This document shows, piece after piece, positions 11,536-26,500 of a stretch of 64,000 bases of DNA; position 1 is the stretch's first letter, and each line of letters begins with the position of its first letter. The notes beneath the pieces were generated by a model that ran no database searches, was not told where the DNA came from, and was given only the letters and a program-made list of their open reading frames with translations. A program made the translations under genes and the position numbers. The stretch is from Chrysoperla carnea (taxonomy: Eukaryota > Arthropoda > Insecta > Neuroptera > Chrysopidae): contig NC_058339.1 in the NCBI RefSeq assembly GCF_905475395.1, positions 46,013,172 to 46,077,171 of the forward strand, given 5' to 3'.

Positions 11536-14500
11536 ATGAGTTTCGATGAGACATTTTATAATGCAGATGGAGATTTTGTATATTTTCCACCCACACCAGT
11601 TGGAAAAACATCGAAAGTTTTTGTAGATATCCAAGAGTTTCATGAGGTAAATGCGTTTAGTAATTACATATATCTATAACTAAAAAATTGCACTGGATTT
11701 TTTAATTGCTTCTTTAGATTTTTACACATTGAATAATTAGGTAACATTAGTACAGTAACTTATAAAAACACTTTCACACATCAATTGGTACCCCATCAAT
11801 TTTTTTGCAAAACTCATTCTAAAAATCAAGAAAAATCGAAAATTCGTGGAATTCAGAGGGATAATATGGCGGATGTTAACTCAGAGAGAACCTCCGAATA
11901 TTGGAAATTGTCAGTTGATCAAATAAACATCTTAATGATAGCTGATTGATAATGAAAGTTATAACCCATGCAGGAAACAGAAAATGAAAAGTGCCCGGAA
12001 GAAATAGCATAACCATTCAGGGGTTATTATCAACCAATTAAATTTCAGGGGCCATTATCATCCCTACTTAACTTTTCAATTCATCGGATTTCCGATTTTT
12101 GGCTTTTTTTTAAATGAATTTTGCAAGAAAATTGAACGTTAAAGAAGGAAATGGATATTATTTTAGGATTCAACAGCCTGATATACATATGCCCATATAA
12201 TATACCAAAAATATCCTATGCAGCTGAAAAAAATTGCAAACTATTGTTTTGATGGAATTTCTATTTTATTTGTTTACGCAAAATATTATTTATCAATTGA
12301 AAACATTCATTCATAGTAGTAATTTTTAAAGGGGAAATATGATTGATAGTAAATTTAAGATTATCAAATTAATTTCTCTGAAATGAGGAAATGTAAATTT
12401 AATGAGAAATTTTTTCTAGATTTATGTCATGATAATTTTAATTTTTAGCTGTTAGTCCAATCATAATATGGAATTAACTACCTCTCAAGAATTTGGAATT
12501 GAAATTTTTCTATAGGTTTTCAGCAAAGAGGCCAAATCTCTCAATTAGAATTTTTTTGGTATATTAATGATTAAGCTACTCGTGTAAACTCCATCTTCCA
12601 CCCTGGAAATTCTATAAACAATTTTAGTCAAAATCTATCGGTTCCAGAAAAAATTTCCTATAACTTCCGGGGAGGCACAAAATCCGTATTTGCAAGCTAC
12701 TCCTACCTTTTGCTTCTATTATGTATGAAATATAAATTATCTAAGTATTGTAAGACTTTTCGTTTGGGAACCATTTGAAGGCACATACATCCGTGTCAAT
12801 CAATGACTGAAAATGATATTTTTGGAATCAGACGAATTTAAACCGTAAAAATTCATTTAAAACTTGTCTTTCAATTTTTGTTGGAAAACATTACCTCTAC
12901 ATTTCTGCGTAAAAAATACAAGGCATACATTATCTAGTATACATTTTAAACGGATTTGCAAAATTATCTTCCCTTATAATATTAAAAGGTTAATAACTTA
13001 TATAGGTTAGGCGAAAGTCGAGGGTTTGAATTTTAGAAAATGTATTATTCAATATTTTAATTTCTAATTTTATGTTCATATCTAGGATCGAGAATTCTAT
13101 CAAGTTGTATGTGATAACAGTATTGACATATTGGATAAAGTATGCTCTGTTGAATATAAAACTCATGTTGCCAAAAAGACAAAGGAAAAATTAATTGTAA
13201 AGTTCACACCAAAAGTATCTTTTTGTCAAATTTATAACTATTTTCAAATATTAGAAAGAAATGGGAATCATATTAATTTGTTTGTATATACCGAAAGTGC
13301 TGGTAATTAATTTATATTTTTGGGAACTATATTACCTTTAAAAACTTACAGTGCCATTAAAATCTTCTAAAAACGCGACCCTAAGTCTGGGAACTTTTTC
13401 TCATATCTCATATCATACTCGTCATATCTTATATGTAAAAAAATGTTTTCCTAATTTTAAATTTTACATCCATTGGAAGATTGGAACAGAAAGTTGTATA
13501 TTCCGAAATGGAAATTGCTAGAATTTTTTTCAACTTCTTCAACAAAAATAGGAAGTCCGCAACGCGTTTTCTTTTACGCGGCTGTACCGAGAAGAAGCGA
13601 TCGATGTAGGTATATAGATAAGTATGAATATCTGATCGTAACAAAAAAAATTCTCAATATTGACTAGCAGAATTTTACTACTCGCTGACTATAAAACTTT
13701 TCTGTACTTTTGGTGGAAATTAAAGACAGTATTCGTAGTATTAGGTGAGGGAAATTTGTGTAGGTTTGACTCCTACCAAAGGAGCTAATACCAAACTAAA
13801 ACTCACTTCCTAAAAACTGCTAAAAAGTTTAAAGTAAAATAAAAATGTTCAACTTTTTTGAGGTCAAGGTTTAGTTTTTAATGATTTTTCTGTTTGTATT
13901 TTGCGGGTTTTTTTCGCATTATTTAATTTATAAGTTGGTTCGAAATAAATTACTTATAATTGTTTTATAGGGCCAATTATGGAAGTTTCCAAACAAGACA
14001 TACAATTTATATGCAATAGTAAAATTGAAGAACGTAAAAAAGTATTTGAATTACGTAATATATCGAAAATTGATACAATTTTTCAGTTTGATATTGATCC
14101 ACAATCAGGCTTTTTTACTGTTGATAAATTAAATGGTACAATACCAGCGAACAGTCATATTTATATTAATGTCTATTACCGTGCAAACGTACCTGGAATA
14201 CATGCAACAAAACTATGTTGCTTATTTGAAAATTGTGTAAATATCATTTATTATTTGAATATGAATACCATAAATGATTATTTTTACATATTCATTATCC
14301 AATAATAATAAACTTTATTTGCTCTTCAATGATGCTATATGTACATAGACTATAGAGCAGGCATGAGCAAACATGGCTTAGAGAAGTCCCTCATACTTCT
14401 GTATCTCAAATACGAGTAAGACAATGACAACCTAAACAGTGACAATTAAAAATACGAGTAAGACAGAGAGACAACTTTTTTCTGCCTATCTCATTTCTAT

Positions 14501-17500
14501 AAGATAAACTGAGATAGGTAGAAGAGTCCCACCTCGGCACACAATAAAATTATAACAATTGTGACTTCGACTTCAACAATGAAGTTTCCAATCTGATATC
14601 GAGATATTATGCTCTATAAAGGTGTGCCAGATCATCCGTATATGGATAGTTCTACAAACTAAAAAGTTTTTTAGGGTTTTATATCAGGATCTTGTTCAAT
14701 GTAAAGCAAGTGAATATTCACTATATTCTAGGATATAGCAAGTAAAAAATCCATGGATCCAAGCTTTCTGCCGCGTAGTAAATAAGCTTCTGAGTCGTTC
14801 AGCTGAATCAATTATGCATACGAAAACGACAAAGAATGCTATCTACTGACGCAATCAGCTGAAAAAGTCACTATGCAATCAGTTGAGTTCTCAAAATCCT
14901 GAAATTCACGAAAGATCCTGGTTCTAGGATTCTATTAAACGGTAAAATTTCTGTCAAGCGTTAAAACTAAAAACTATTCAGGATCCGGAGAAGTTTATAT
15001 TAAAATATTCTTTATATGTGTGCACCCGATCATGCTGAAACAGGTGAACGGATTGGGATGAAATTTGGCACACTTAGCAGATATATATTTCGTGATTATC
15101 GTTTTACCAACTACGCCGCGATTTTACTCAGCAAAACAGCTAATTAAAATTTAATTTACAATACAACAAATTTTTAGCCACCTATATTAATAAATGTTTC
15201 TGCAATAAATACCATAAATACGAACGCAAAGGATCAATATTTTTGTGCAACTATTTCAAATAGTATTTGTTATCCATTTCCCCGAAATGAATCAATCGGC
15301 TACAAGGGATATCTTCAAGATATTACTCCAGTATTACACTTTGACCCGCCATTTTCAATTACAAAATCATTTATCGATTTTCAATATGTTAAATGTGGTA
15401 CAATTTCCCAAAACTGTGGATTTTCTGTTACAAATCATATGAAGTATGATTTTTATATAGTTTGGGAAGTCGGTAAGTGCTGATATCTTTTTTACGATTC
15501 TTGTACTTTAGATTACCTTGTCTGTGTTTGGATGTTATGAGATTTAAAAAAAAAAGATATATAACAACTCTATTGTAATACTGTCTTGTTTATATTTAAA
15601 TTTAGACTTAGGATGTTGCAATACGAAATTATCTTTGAGCTACAATTTTCCAAGAGATATGCATATGAATATGAATCTTTTTACATGAAACTCTCTTAAA
15701 AGCTTGTAAATACGCTTGGAATTTACATTTTTTAAGTCAAAATCGGCGGGTTCTATATTTTACAACTTTATTCATTTGTGAAATTCACGAATGCAACATC
15801 ATATAGCGCTTATTCAAGGTTTCAGATTCAAGTGCAATTGTATACTGTCAACTGCCAACACGTGCAGTTGGTCATACATGAAATAAATAAGCTGTAAACT
15901 CTTGAACCGAATAGGTGACAGAACTTCAAAAAAACAAGCTTTTCCAAGGACTGCTTTAAGATGTTAACTTCCAGTTTAAAGCGGTACGGTTTAGGCCGCA
16001 AACTTCAAGCCTGTTATCTGTTAACTCCTCAAAAAAAAAATATTTTAAGAGCCATTTTGATCCAAAAGTAAATTTTTTACAGAACGAAATGTGTTTTTTG
16101 TTTTTAACAGATCATTCTCAAGTTTTTGAAATATTACCTAATCATTGTACAATAAAATCGGATGATTGTGAATATTTCGAATGTAATTTTCGACCTCCGG
16201 AACAGGATAAGCTTTATGGTAATATAATAAGTGGATCAATTTATTGGACAAGTCCGATAGAAGATGCATTTACAATACCCATACCGATAAACATTAGATT
16301 CATTGGTATGTTAAATGAACTTACAAGCAAAAGGTAGTTTACAAAAATGTAATAAAAAATTGTGGAGTAGTAAGTTCGCTGTTTTTATAAACGTCACGAT
16401 TCCACAACTTTATCTTACATGTAAAAATAGTCCTTTAAAATATCTCATTATAAAAATGACTTGAAAATATACTTTAAGTTTTGCTGTTTTACAAGGGGAA
16501 TTTTTTTAATTTTTTTAATTTTTCCTTGTAATGTGTGGAAAAAACTTAGTTTCGTCAAGATTTAAAAATAATTCAAAGATATTGTCTTGTCTGCCATTTT
16601 GTTCTAAGATTCGATTTCGTAACCCAGCTGGAGTAACTCATTAGGAGACAAATCAAGGTTTCGAGAAAACATAATTTTTAATCAGGGAAGAATATTATAG
16701 ACAGGTGGGTAGCGAAATTTACTTTCTTTAAACTCATGATTTTGGGGAATAGTATATTCCGTAAATTCCCCCTTTGATTGAAGATATAAATGACCGAAAT
16801 TTATTGCAGTGGCATAAATTTTTATCGCTACTTATCAGTCCATATTTCTCGATTATTTCAATTTTGTGGGTTTACATTTCCCTCCCTAGTTGGGGTTAAG
16901 AGATAGATTCTTGGTGCAAAACGATAGATCGGACGATATCTTTGACTGATATTAGAATCTCGATGCAGTCATCTCACACCACAATATCTACTCCCGGATC
17001 ATAAATAATAATTTTCATATTAAAATAAAATTTTTTCTGTAGGACATTCATTTGCTCCAAATCACGGAATTTGGATACCTCAAGCTACATTAAGAAATGA
17101 ATATATAATTATGCCACCTTGTTTACCAAGTTATTGTTGTTATAAAACTATAGTCCTTAGAAAAATGGGTATTTTACCCGTTTTATTTCAATTTATCCCA
17201 CCAGAAAATTCGTAAGTTTAATAAGTAAATAGGTATAAATTAAGATTAACAGTAGTTAAGCCCAATCTTTCGTAAAATTTTATCAGTTGAGATTTAATTT
17301 TAGAAATAGTGTTTGCACATCGCGAACTAAAGTCTTTGCGCTAAAGAATAAAAATCTTTAATTTCCGTCAAACTGTGAGTTTTAGTGTCATTGATCCTTT
17401 TCTAACAACATTTTATTATTCGAAAAAACGAGATTGAATCTTAAGTAAGATGGGGAAGAGGGGGGATTCGAAGAAATCTTATGTATGCTTACGTGGAGGG

Positions 17501-20500
17501 AGGGGAGGGGTCAAAAATCGTCATAATTATGCTTACGTAATTAATGAATGACCCCTAAGTACTAATGCTCCTAGGTATATACTTTATATTTAATTAAAAA
17601 ATACTTTTTGTCTAATAGAAAATATGTTGTACAACCTATGGCAGGTTTAATCAAAGACGATTTTCAAATTGTGATTGTTTCACTTTGCACGAGTGTAGAA
17701 GATGAAGAAGTTTATTACGAAAATTGGAAAGCAATATTAAATGATAATACTGATTATGAAATAAAATTTCAACTTCGTGGTAAAACAGAATATCCAGTAC
17801 TTGAAGTTGGCAATAATAATTATGTAGAATTTAACACTTGTCGCACAAAATGTCAGCAAGGTGCATTAATTAGAATTCATAACAAAACCAGGCATAGCAT
17901 GAAGTAAATACCCCGATTTACATATATATAAATTGTATTTGTAAACCCTGAGCTCGTTGAATTTCATCGAAAAAAACATATTGAAGTATGTATATTCGCA
18001 CAAATTTCGATAAATTTTAATCCTATTTTACAGTATGGTTCAGTATTTTAATCTAATTTTCGTTCTGATTTTTTGAAGGGGTGGAGATGTGAACTGAAAT
18101 ATAAAAAAAAAACTAACCGGCTTTTGTCACTCAAGTGGTCAAGAGTATTTTTTTACTCAGGATTTCAATAACAACTTTTTTTTTGATATTGTAGTTTTAT
18201 CTACTTTTTCAATTAGCATACGAAGTTTCGGGTTTACAGCTAGTTTATAAAATAGAACGTTAAGTTTTTGTGATATAACTACTATAGGAAAGATTTCTTT
18301 TAAACAGATATGAAATAATTGTTCCACCAAAATTCAAACATTATTTGCATGTCTATGAAAATGTTGATATAATACGAGCACACGAATGTGTTTTTGTTTT
18401 TGGGTTATGGACGGGTGTCTGTAATGGATTGCAATCTATAGAAGTGAAAGTTCGAACTACTGCTGTTCATTATAAAGAAACGGAATTTGGTTTTCCACAA
18501 GAACAAGAAGTAACAGTAAGCGGATTAGTGTCACCATCTGAACTATGTGTAAGTTCATTTAGCACTTCATCTCTTGACTTTGGTAAACTTTTCCTAACTT
18601 TTAAAACAAGTTGGATTAATAAATATGGTGGAAGCGCAAAAAAATGCATAACAATAACAATTGGTATACTTCCTAATTAAATTACATTATCCCCAATGAT
18701 GATTTTTTATTTATATTATCTTTAGTCAATTCCAAGAAATTATTACCATGATGAATGTGAGTTTGATAAACTTTTTAAAGTACACTTTTATTTATACAAT
18801 TTTGGTGATTCTGAAATACATTATCAATTGGATTGTTTATATGAAACAAATTGTTACGAACAAGAAGTGGATATATATCCATATTTTGAAACAATTCAAC
18901 CAAAAAATAACCATAGAATAACAGTGACTGTTACTCCAAAACAAACTGGATTACAGCAATGTAAAATTATGTATAATATTCGAAAACATATGTATTGTGA
19001 TGATATTATTAATGAAAAGAGTAAACATTTATTTACGTTAAATTATTTTTGCGTTTTGCCTACATTACAAGTATGTATAGAAAATAAATATTTTATTTTA
19101 ACTCTTAACTGGTGTGTTTGTAAGGCTGCGTAACCGCAAACCATTTCATCCTCGACAAATCATTCACAGACCGAATCACCCGCGATAATATATAGGACTA
19201 AAAAATCCACAGACCTCTAGTTACTCTAATTCTGAATAAGTCTTACTAGCTAAATTTTCATAAAATCTCTGATTAATTCTGATAAAGTCTTCTAGAAGAG
19301 TCCAAAAACTTTTAATAATGTAGTAGTATTGCTTAATAAGTTTTCCATAGAACTTTTCAGATTTTTTCAAAAAATTTTAGACTTAATCATTCTTCTAGAA
19401 TTGTTTTTCAGAACACTGCAAGACTAAATTAGACTATTGGCAGAAAATATTTGTGCCAGGGTATTTAAAATTTTCTAAAATCTCTTCGTTATAGAGGGAG
19501 GTAAATTCGTATCTGCACAAGACTAAATATTTTGGTCAAAATTAATAAATAATTTGCAATACGATAAGGATTAAATTCTAGTTTAAACATTTTTTTATAA
19601 GGATTTCCTTCCAATAAAAATCTTATCAAATAAATAAAGTATTTATTTTTAGAAAAACAATCAAACACTTATTTATAAAACCGCAATATTATCCGGCCCA
19701 TTTTATTTCTTAATCAAAAGTGCACATTTGTTTACCATTTTTATTTTGTTAACTAGCACAAAAAAACAAATTTTTTTAACACATAGATTATTTCAAAATC
19801 AACAAATGAGCTGTGAATAAGCTATTCCCGACAAAAATCAAACTGAAAATCGCGTCGTTAGAAAAAAATTAAACAAATTTTAGAAAGTCAATGTTATTTA
19901 CGATTTTTGGAGAAAAGTTTATCTGGTTTCAAAAGAAAATTTTACCTTTACGTAAAAGATGTCGCAATTACATCTTTATACTTTTACTACTTTGTGATTG
20001 ATTTTGAAAATTTGTTATAATCTGCCAGGAATTTTTAATTTTATTTGAATTCTTTCAAGGCAGATCACCCACCCACTTTAACTAGGTGTATCATATTTAA
20101 TTATTATTTAATACTTTAGGTAGTAGATTTAGTACACGATAACTTCACACCCATTCTGTCAAAAATCTCACTATGGAATCTACTAGCAATTGAAAGGTAG
20201 GATTTGTTGTTTACACAAATATTACAATAAGTAAACAAATAAAAACAAATTGGGAATATTCAAAGCTAGAGTTATGTCGGCCATTCACTGCCAATTTATG
20301 TGGTTGGCCGAGTCCATGTATTGACGAGCGGGCTCGCCGAACCTAGACGTCTAACAACTTTGAATTGATATGAATATTAAAAGTGTTTGTGTATACATAC
20401 CTACTTAAAAAACAATTTTCCTGGTGGAAAAAATATTTGAGAAAGAATAAGTCTTATAAACTCTGAATTTCTCAACATTTTTGGACTCTCTAATTCAGAC

Positions 20501-23500
20501 TTAATAAGACTGGATATCTCTAAAGTAGACAGTCCAGAAACGCAGACAGAGAAATTCAGAATTACTTAAGATTTTTTCGGACTTTCTAAGGTTAATTAAG
20601 AATTAATAAGACACATAGACATTTAAAATATAATTAAAAGTTTATTCAGTGGGCTCGCCAATGAATGCTTGGCCTTAAGTTGAAGGAATTTAATTTTTAA
20701 TAAGTCAAACTTGTTAATGGCCGTCATTTCTAAGTTTATCTTTATTTGGATAAAGTCTAGTTTTCATCTGCCCATAAGCATAAACGGCTGTATTATAAAT
20801 TACATCATAGTTTTTGAATGTGACTGTCTTAAAACTGCTACTTTCTTTTGCGTCTTATAAAACATCTTTTAAAAGATATATTCCAATTATTAACAAAAAA
20901 TTTAGCGGTCTCAATTCGGCCCCAATAGTTCAAAATATTCAAATAATCAAATAAATTGTATTATCTTAGATTAAATAAAGCATTAAAGGAAGTTTTTCCA
21001 AATGAACGCAAAGAAGTGTATGTCAATTTTCCTGATGCTGTATTAGACACACAATTCACGATAACTTTGCATTTAAAAAACACTTCAAATTATAAATTGC
21101 AATGCAGTATTGAACGTAAACAATTATGTGATTGTAAAAGAACTGAAGTATTCGTTGGCATTTCGCATAGAAAATTGGTTTATGAATGTCCACATCGAAA
21201 AACAATTAATGTTACACCAAAAGATTTTGTTGTGGAGGTATATAAAATAATAATTTTAACGTTGAAACAAATAACGCTATAATGACTACTCCAAAAATAA
21301 AAAATACCATAAGTTTTATATTTTAATTTGTACTTTTCTGTACAAAGCAAAGGAAGTATTGTAGCGTTAAATTGAATATACTCCGCTTTAGTCCGCTGGA
21401 CAGTACCCTTTTTAATAAATGATCAATACATACTAGAAACTTCATGAGTGGCAGCATGGCTTCCTTTTGACCAACGTCATAATTATTAAGCTATTTGTAC
21501 GAAAACGCAGCAGGAAATTTGTCGGATACCATGACCACTTGATAACATTAATAATTATTAAACAAATCAACAAACGTGAACTTATGTATTAAAAAACAAA
21601 AATACTTAATTTCCGCATTTTGAGAGTGGTAGACAAGCTCATTAGTACAGTATTTTTGCCGAACAAAATATTTTATTGTTTAATAATTATTAATGTTATC
21701 ACGTTGCTCATTCGGATCAAATCGTAGATTGAAAGTTTAGTAGACTCGCCAAAAGGAAGCCACTCACGGCATTTCAAGTATGTATTAATCATTTATCAAA
21801 AAGGGTGCTGTCCCGAGGGCTATTTATTTCCATTCTTGATTTATTTTTAATATTTTTGAAGTAGAATAAGAGGTCATCTATAAGAATGCAACGCTGTTAT
21901 ATTACGAGAGGGGCGCCACTAAATATCTTTTTGGTCAACATGGTGTTACAGTGACCGGAAATGTCTTTTATTATTATCACGAAACAATCTTGCAAGACTC
22001 TAAAGTAAATTCTAAAAATGATGATCTCAGACTATATTTTCAATTGATGGAAAATGATCAGTTTCAAAAATTTACTTACATTAGAAAACGGTTACATGGC
22101 TTAAGGACGCCCTCAAAGTAATTCATTCTCTATACAGAGGACGAAAATGTAATCGTATTCATTGCGACTACTAGAGTACTAGATAAATAAACGCCAGAGA
22201 AAAATATGATTAAGCTCATACGCGTACAATCTAAATAATTGTTTTTTATTAAAGGAAAGTTCAACAGTATGTTTGGATTTTACAGTAAATTACATAGTGG
22301 ATGAAAAAATTGAATTATGTTTTATTATCAATTTATCACATAATCGTCATATAGAAATATATATTCGAATTCGTGGGATAAATATAATGAAAAGAATACC
22401 AGCGTCGCTTTTGAGTGGACATACAAATGAAATTCATTTTAAAGATGTTTATATTGGCTGTAAAGACCCTTTAGTTCAGGTACAAATTTTGTATAAAGTT
22501 CTGTAATTGTTTTTAAACTTTGTGATAAAAATGGAACCACACAATGTGTATAACGTGAAGAACACATATTCAAACTAAGCGGACCACGATCTATATCACG
22601 ACTTATGTGTGCTTATTTTAAAAATGCAAGTTTGTGATTATGCCACAAAAGCATTTCATATTTTTATCGTATTTTGATTGAAATTATTTACCAAATTTTA
22701 GTTAGTATGGTTATATAACAACTCTACGGAGATAGCTAAATATAGTTTATGTAAGAAAAATAATACAACGGAAGGAGAACTTGATAGAAGTGTGATACAA
22801 TGTTTAAATCCAGAAGGTACAATTAATTCAATGAGTAACCATGCAATTCAATTTATATTTACACCAAAAGAATTACGCCGTTATGAATCATATATCACAA
22901 TATACTTGGGGGATACACTATTTGCAAATTTAAAATTAATTGGTAACGGGATTGTATATTCACCAAATTATGCACCATTGTTATGGGGTAGCAGTCCACG
23001 TATAGTATCTACTCCACGCGACGGAGATCTTTTAAAGTTATCGCGTGAACATATTGTTATAAAGTCATTGCATTTATTTAATACAACCGAAAGAATATTA
23101 TTTATAGAGAATATATCGAATATTGTTATTGGCTATCGATGGAATAGGTAAGTACTTTTATTGTTTGAGCATATTATTTGAGAGGAAATTTACAAGGTAA
23201 CCGTGTGGATAATAAATATATTAAAAAATTTGTTTTCCTTATTTCGAAACAGTCACAATTTTTTCAACTCTGTTATTCATGTTTAATGAATGTAATATTA
23301 AAAAATGTCCGTGAGCATATGGAATAAATCGCAAAAAAACAAAATCTTATTCGTTCTAATTCCGTTAAGTCCGTTCATAAAAATTTATCATAATTTATAA
23401 TGAATTGAATTGATTATTCGATTCTTTCCGATTAAGTTAAGTAAAGACAAACAAAGATTGAAGGACTATTGGATGCACTACTTTGCTCGATGGACACGAG

Positions 23501-26500
23501 TAATATCCGAAATTGACGAGAGCAAATTTTAAGCCAGGGTATTAAGTTTGAATTCCACCATATTCAGAATTCTTCAGAATTTGTGTCAAATTGCATTGAA
23601 TTAATTAGACGAGTTGCTAGAAACGGAGTTAAGATAAGAGTTGTTAGATGAGTTTATGAAGAAACTTTTGAAAGTATTTTAGGGCTGTCGTACTTACTCC
23701 CATAACTCTATAATAATTAAAAACCATATTTTTCAAAAGTGTTAAAGTTCCAAATATAATTCGGGCAATGGCTGTTCAAAGCAAAGGAATTTTACGACCA
23801 AATGAGAAACATAGTATTCGAATTAGAATTCAAGCCGAACAAAATCCTTGCATTGTTAAAAATGTTGTGTTATGTTGCGAAGTATTCGATTTAAAACAAC
23901 GTCGTAATTATGAAAATTCTATTGGGGAATTTAACTGGAACAAAAAAAGTGAAGAGGAGTTTATAATGATTGATGATGATATTATACACCCCGTTAGTAA
24001 ATATAATTTTTATAATTTTTTCGGAGATATACAGGGTGGATCATTTTATTTAATCTATAATTTGTTAATATTAAGCCCCATTTGTTAATACCAAGACCTG
24101 CACGCCTAAATACTATGAAGATTATTTCAAAATATGCTTGATATGAAAGTTACGTACATAGCAAGCTCAGGCCTGCACTGTAATATTTTTACGCAATTAA
24201 CATTTTTTTTTTTTCTTATATTTATTAGCTACCTAAGAAAACAGAAACTTCTTGTCCAAAATCAAATTATCACACAATTGCTATTAGCTGTGTTATTTTA
24301 CCATCAGATGGTAGGCTGCTTGATTTAAAAGAACCGGTTAATCAACAACTGGAACATGAACCATTTATTGATAATTATGAAGCGTTAAAAATGAAAGTGG
24401 CTATTAATGAAGTTGAAATACAAAACTCCGATAAATATGATGAACATGTGGAAAAAGAAAAACTAATTTCTACGCTACATCTTTTTGCAAGTATTTTGCG
24501 ACGCAATGTTAGGTATACAATCTTTTAGTGTAGATGTTAGTGAGTATAGGATGTATCAATATATGAAAAATCATGCCACATAATCTAACAGACGGTATAA
24601 AATCGACCTTCACCCATCTGATAAGCAGATGAAGTGTATTTTTTTATGAAATTTTATTGATTGATAAACACGCCTATGATAAGCTTACCTATCGAAAAGT
24701 TTTTATGGCTATTATACCATGTATATATGAAATATATCAAGAAATACATACTAATTTTATTATACCATGTATATATAAAAAATATCAAGGTATACTAAGT
24801 TTAGTCCCAAGTTTGTAACGCTTAAAAATATTGATTCTACGAACAAAATTTTGGTATAGGTATTCATAAAATCACCTACTTAGTCCATTTCCCGCTGTCC
24901 GGTCCGCCTGTCAACACTATAACTCAAAAACGAAAAGAGATATCGAGCTGAAATTTTTATAGTGTGCTTAGGCCGTAAAAGTGAGGTCGAGTTCGTAATT
25001 GAGCAACATGGGTCAGTTGAGTCTTGAGTTCGTTGGACCCATCTTGTAAACCGTTAGAGACAGAACAAAAGTATAATATAAAAATGTTTGAAACATTTTT
25101 ATGTAAACTTCACTGTTTACCCGTGAAGGCGCAAATTAGTTGAGAAACATTATATAGTATGTATACACGTATTGAAATCGTGTGTAAAAGGAGTAGATAT
25201 CTTTCTTTACTTATATGGAGTAAAAAAATAAACGATTGCGTAATCAACACGGTCTGCTTAATGTAGAAGGATAAATTAATAAAATTTCAACAATAATAAG
25301 ATTTTAATAAATCTTGTCTTGTACTCATCCACCTCATTTCATATTTAATATAGCTTCGTTATTTATTTCCTAATATACATTCTAGCACACAATTGCATAG
25401 ATTTTCTGTCCTAAAACAATTTTCTCAATACTTCAAATATTAAAACTCCAGATCAAAAAAATACCTTGCACAAGTAAAATAAGAATTTTTGATAGCAGGA
25501 AAAAATTTTTAAAAAGTAAAATATCATCACAGACATATTATCTCATTAACAAAATATGAATATAATGAATGTTTTCAAGGACAACCATATTCACTTACAT
25601 CCTCATGCCATTATCATATTTATGAAATGATAAAATTGAAGGTCAAGTTATTTACGTTGAATATAAAAAAAGCCATTAAATTGATGAAACACATTTTAAT
25701 ATCTCAAAGAAAATACGCACGTCTTACTTTCTTTTGTATGTAATTTTGTATAGAAAATTCGTTTTAATCATAAATTTCGACAAAATTTTAATTTTTTTGT
25801 CAATGAAATACTTGCAACTACTGAATGAAATGCAAGTATTGCCTATTCATCGCTCTGCCACACTCACAAATGAGTTGACTTCTTGTATTTACTTGCTGTA
25901 TTTGTGTTGTTATTCTTATCAGTAATTTCGAATAAAACACAAACTCGAGACGGTTTTTTAACAAAATGAAAACAATTGACTGAGTTAATTGTTGAAATAC
26001 CATGTATATACAGTATTGATTAAGCAATCGCTTGTTTTTTTACGTCATATAAGTACTAATAATGTGAAATAAGCACATATATCACACACATAACTGATAT
26101 TCTCATATAATACATAGAAAATAATTTGCACCTAATATGCGCTCTCACGGGTGAACAGTGATGTTTACGAAAAAATGTTTTACACAAAAGTTGTTTAATT
26201 TTTAATTAAGAACATTTTTTACACTTACACTTTTATTCTATCTCTGACGGTTTACAAGATATATGGACCCAAGACCTAATTGACCTATGTTGCTCATTTA
26301 CAAACTCGACCTCACTTTTTATGTCCTGAGCACGCTATATAAATTTTAGATAGATATCTTTTTTCGTTTTTGAGTTATCGTGTCACAGACGGCCAGAACA
26401 CCCGCAAATGGACTAATTAGATGATTTAATGAACACCTATACCAAAAGCTTGTTCGTAGCGTCAATATTTTCAAGCGTTACAAACTTGGAACTAAATTTA

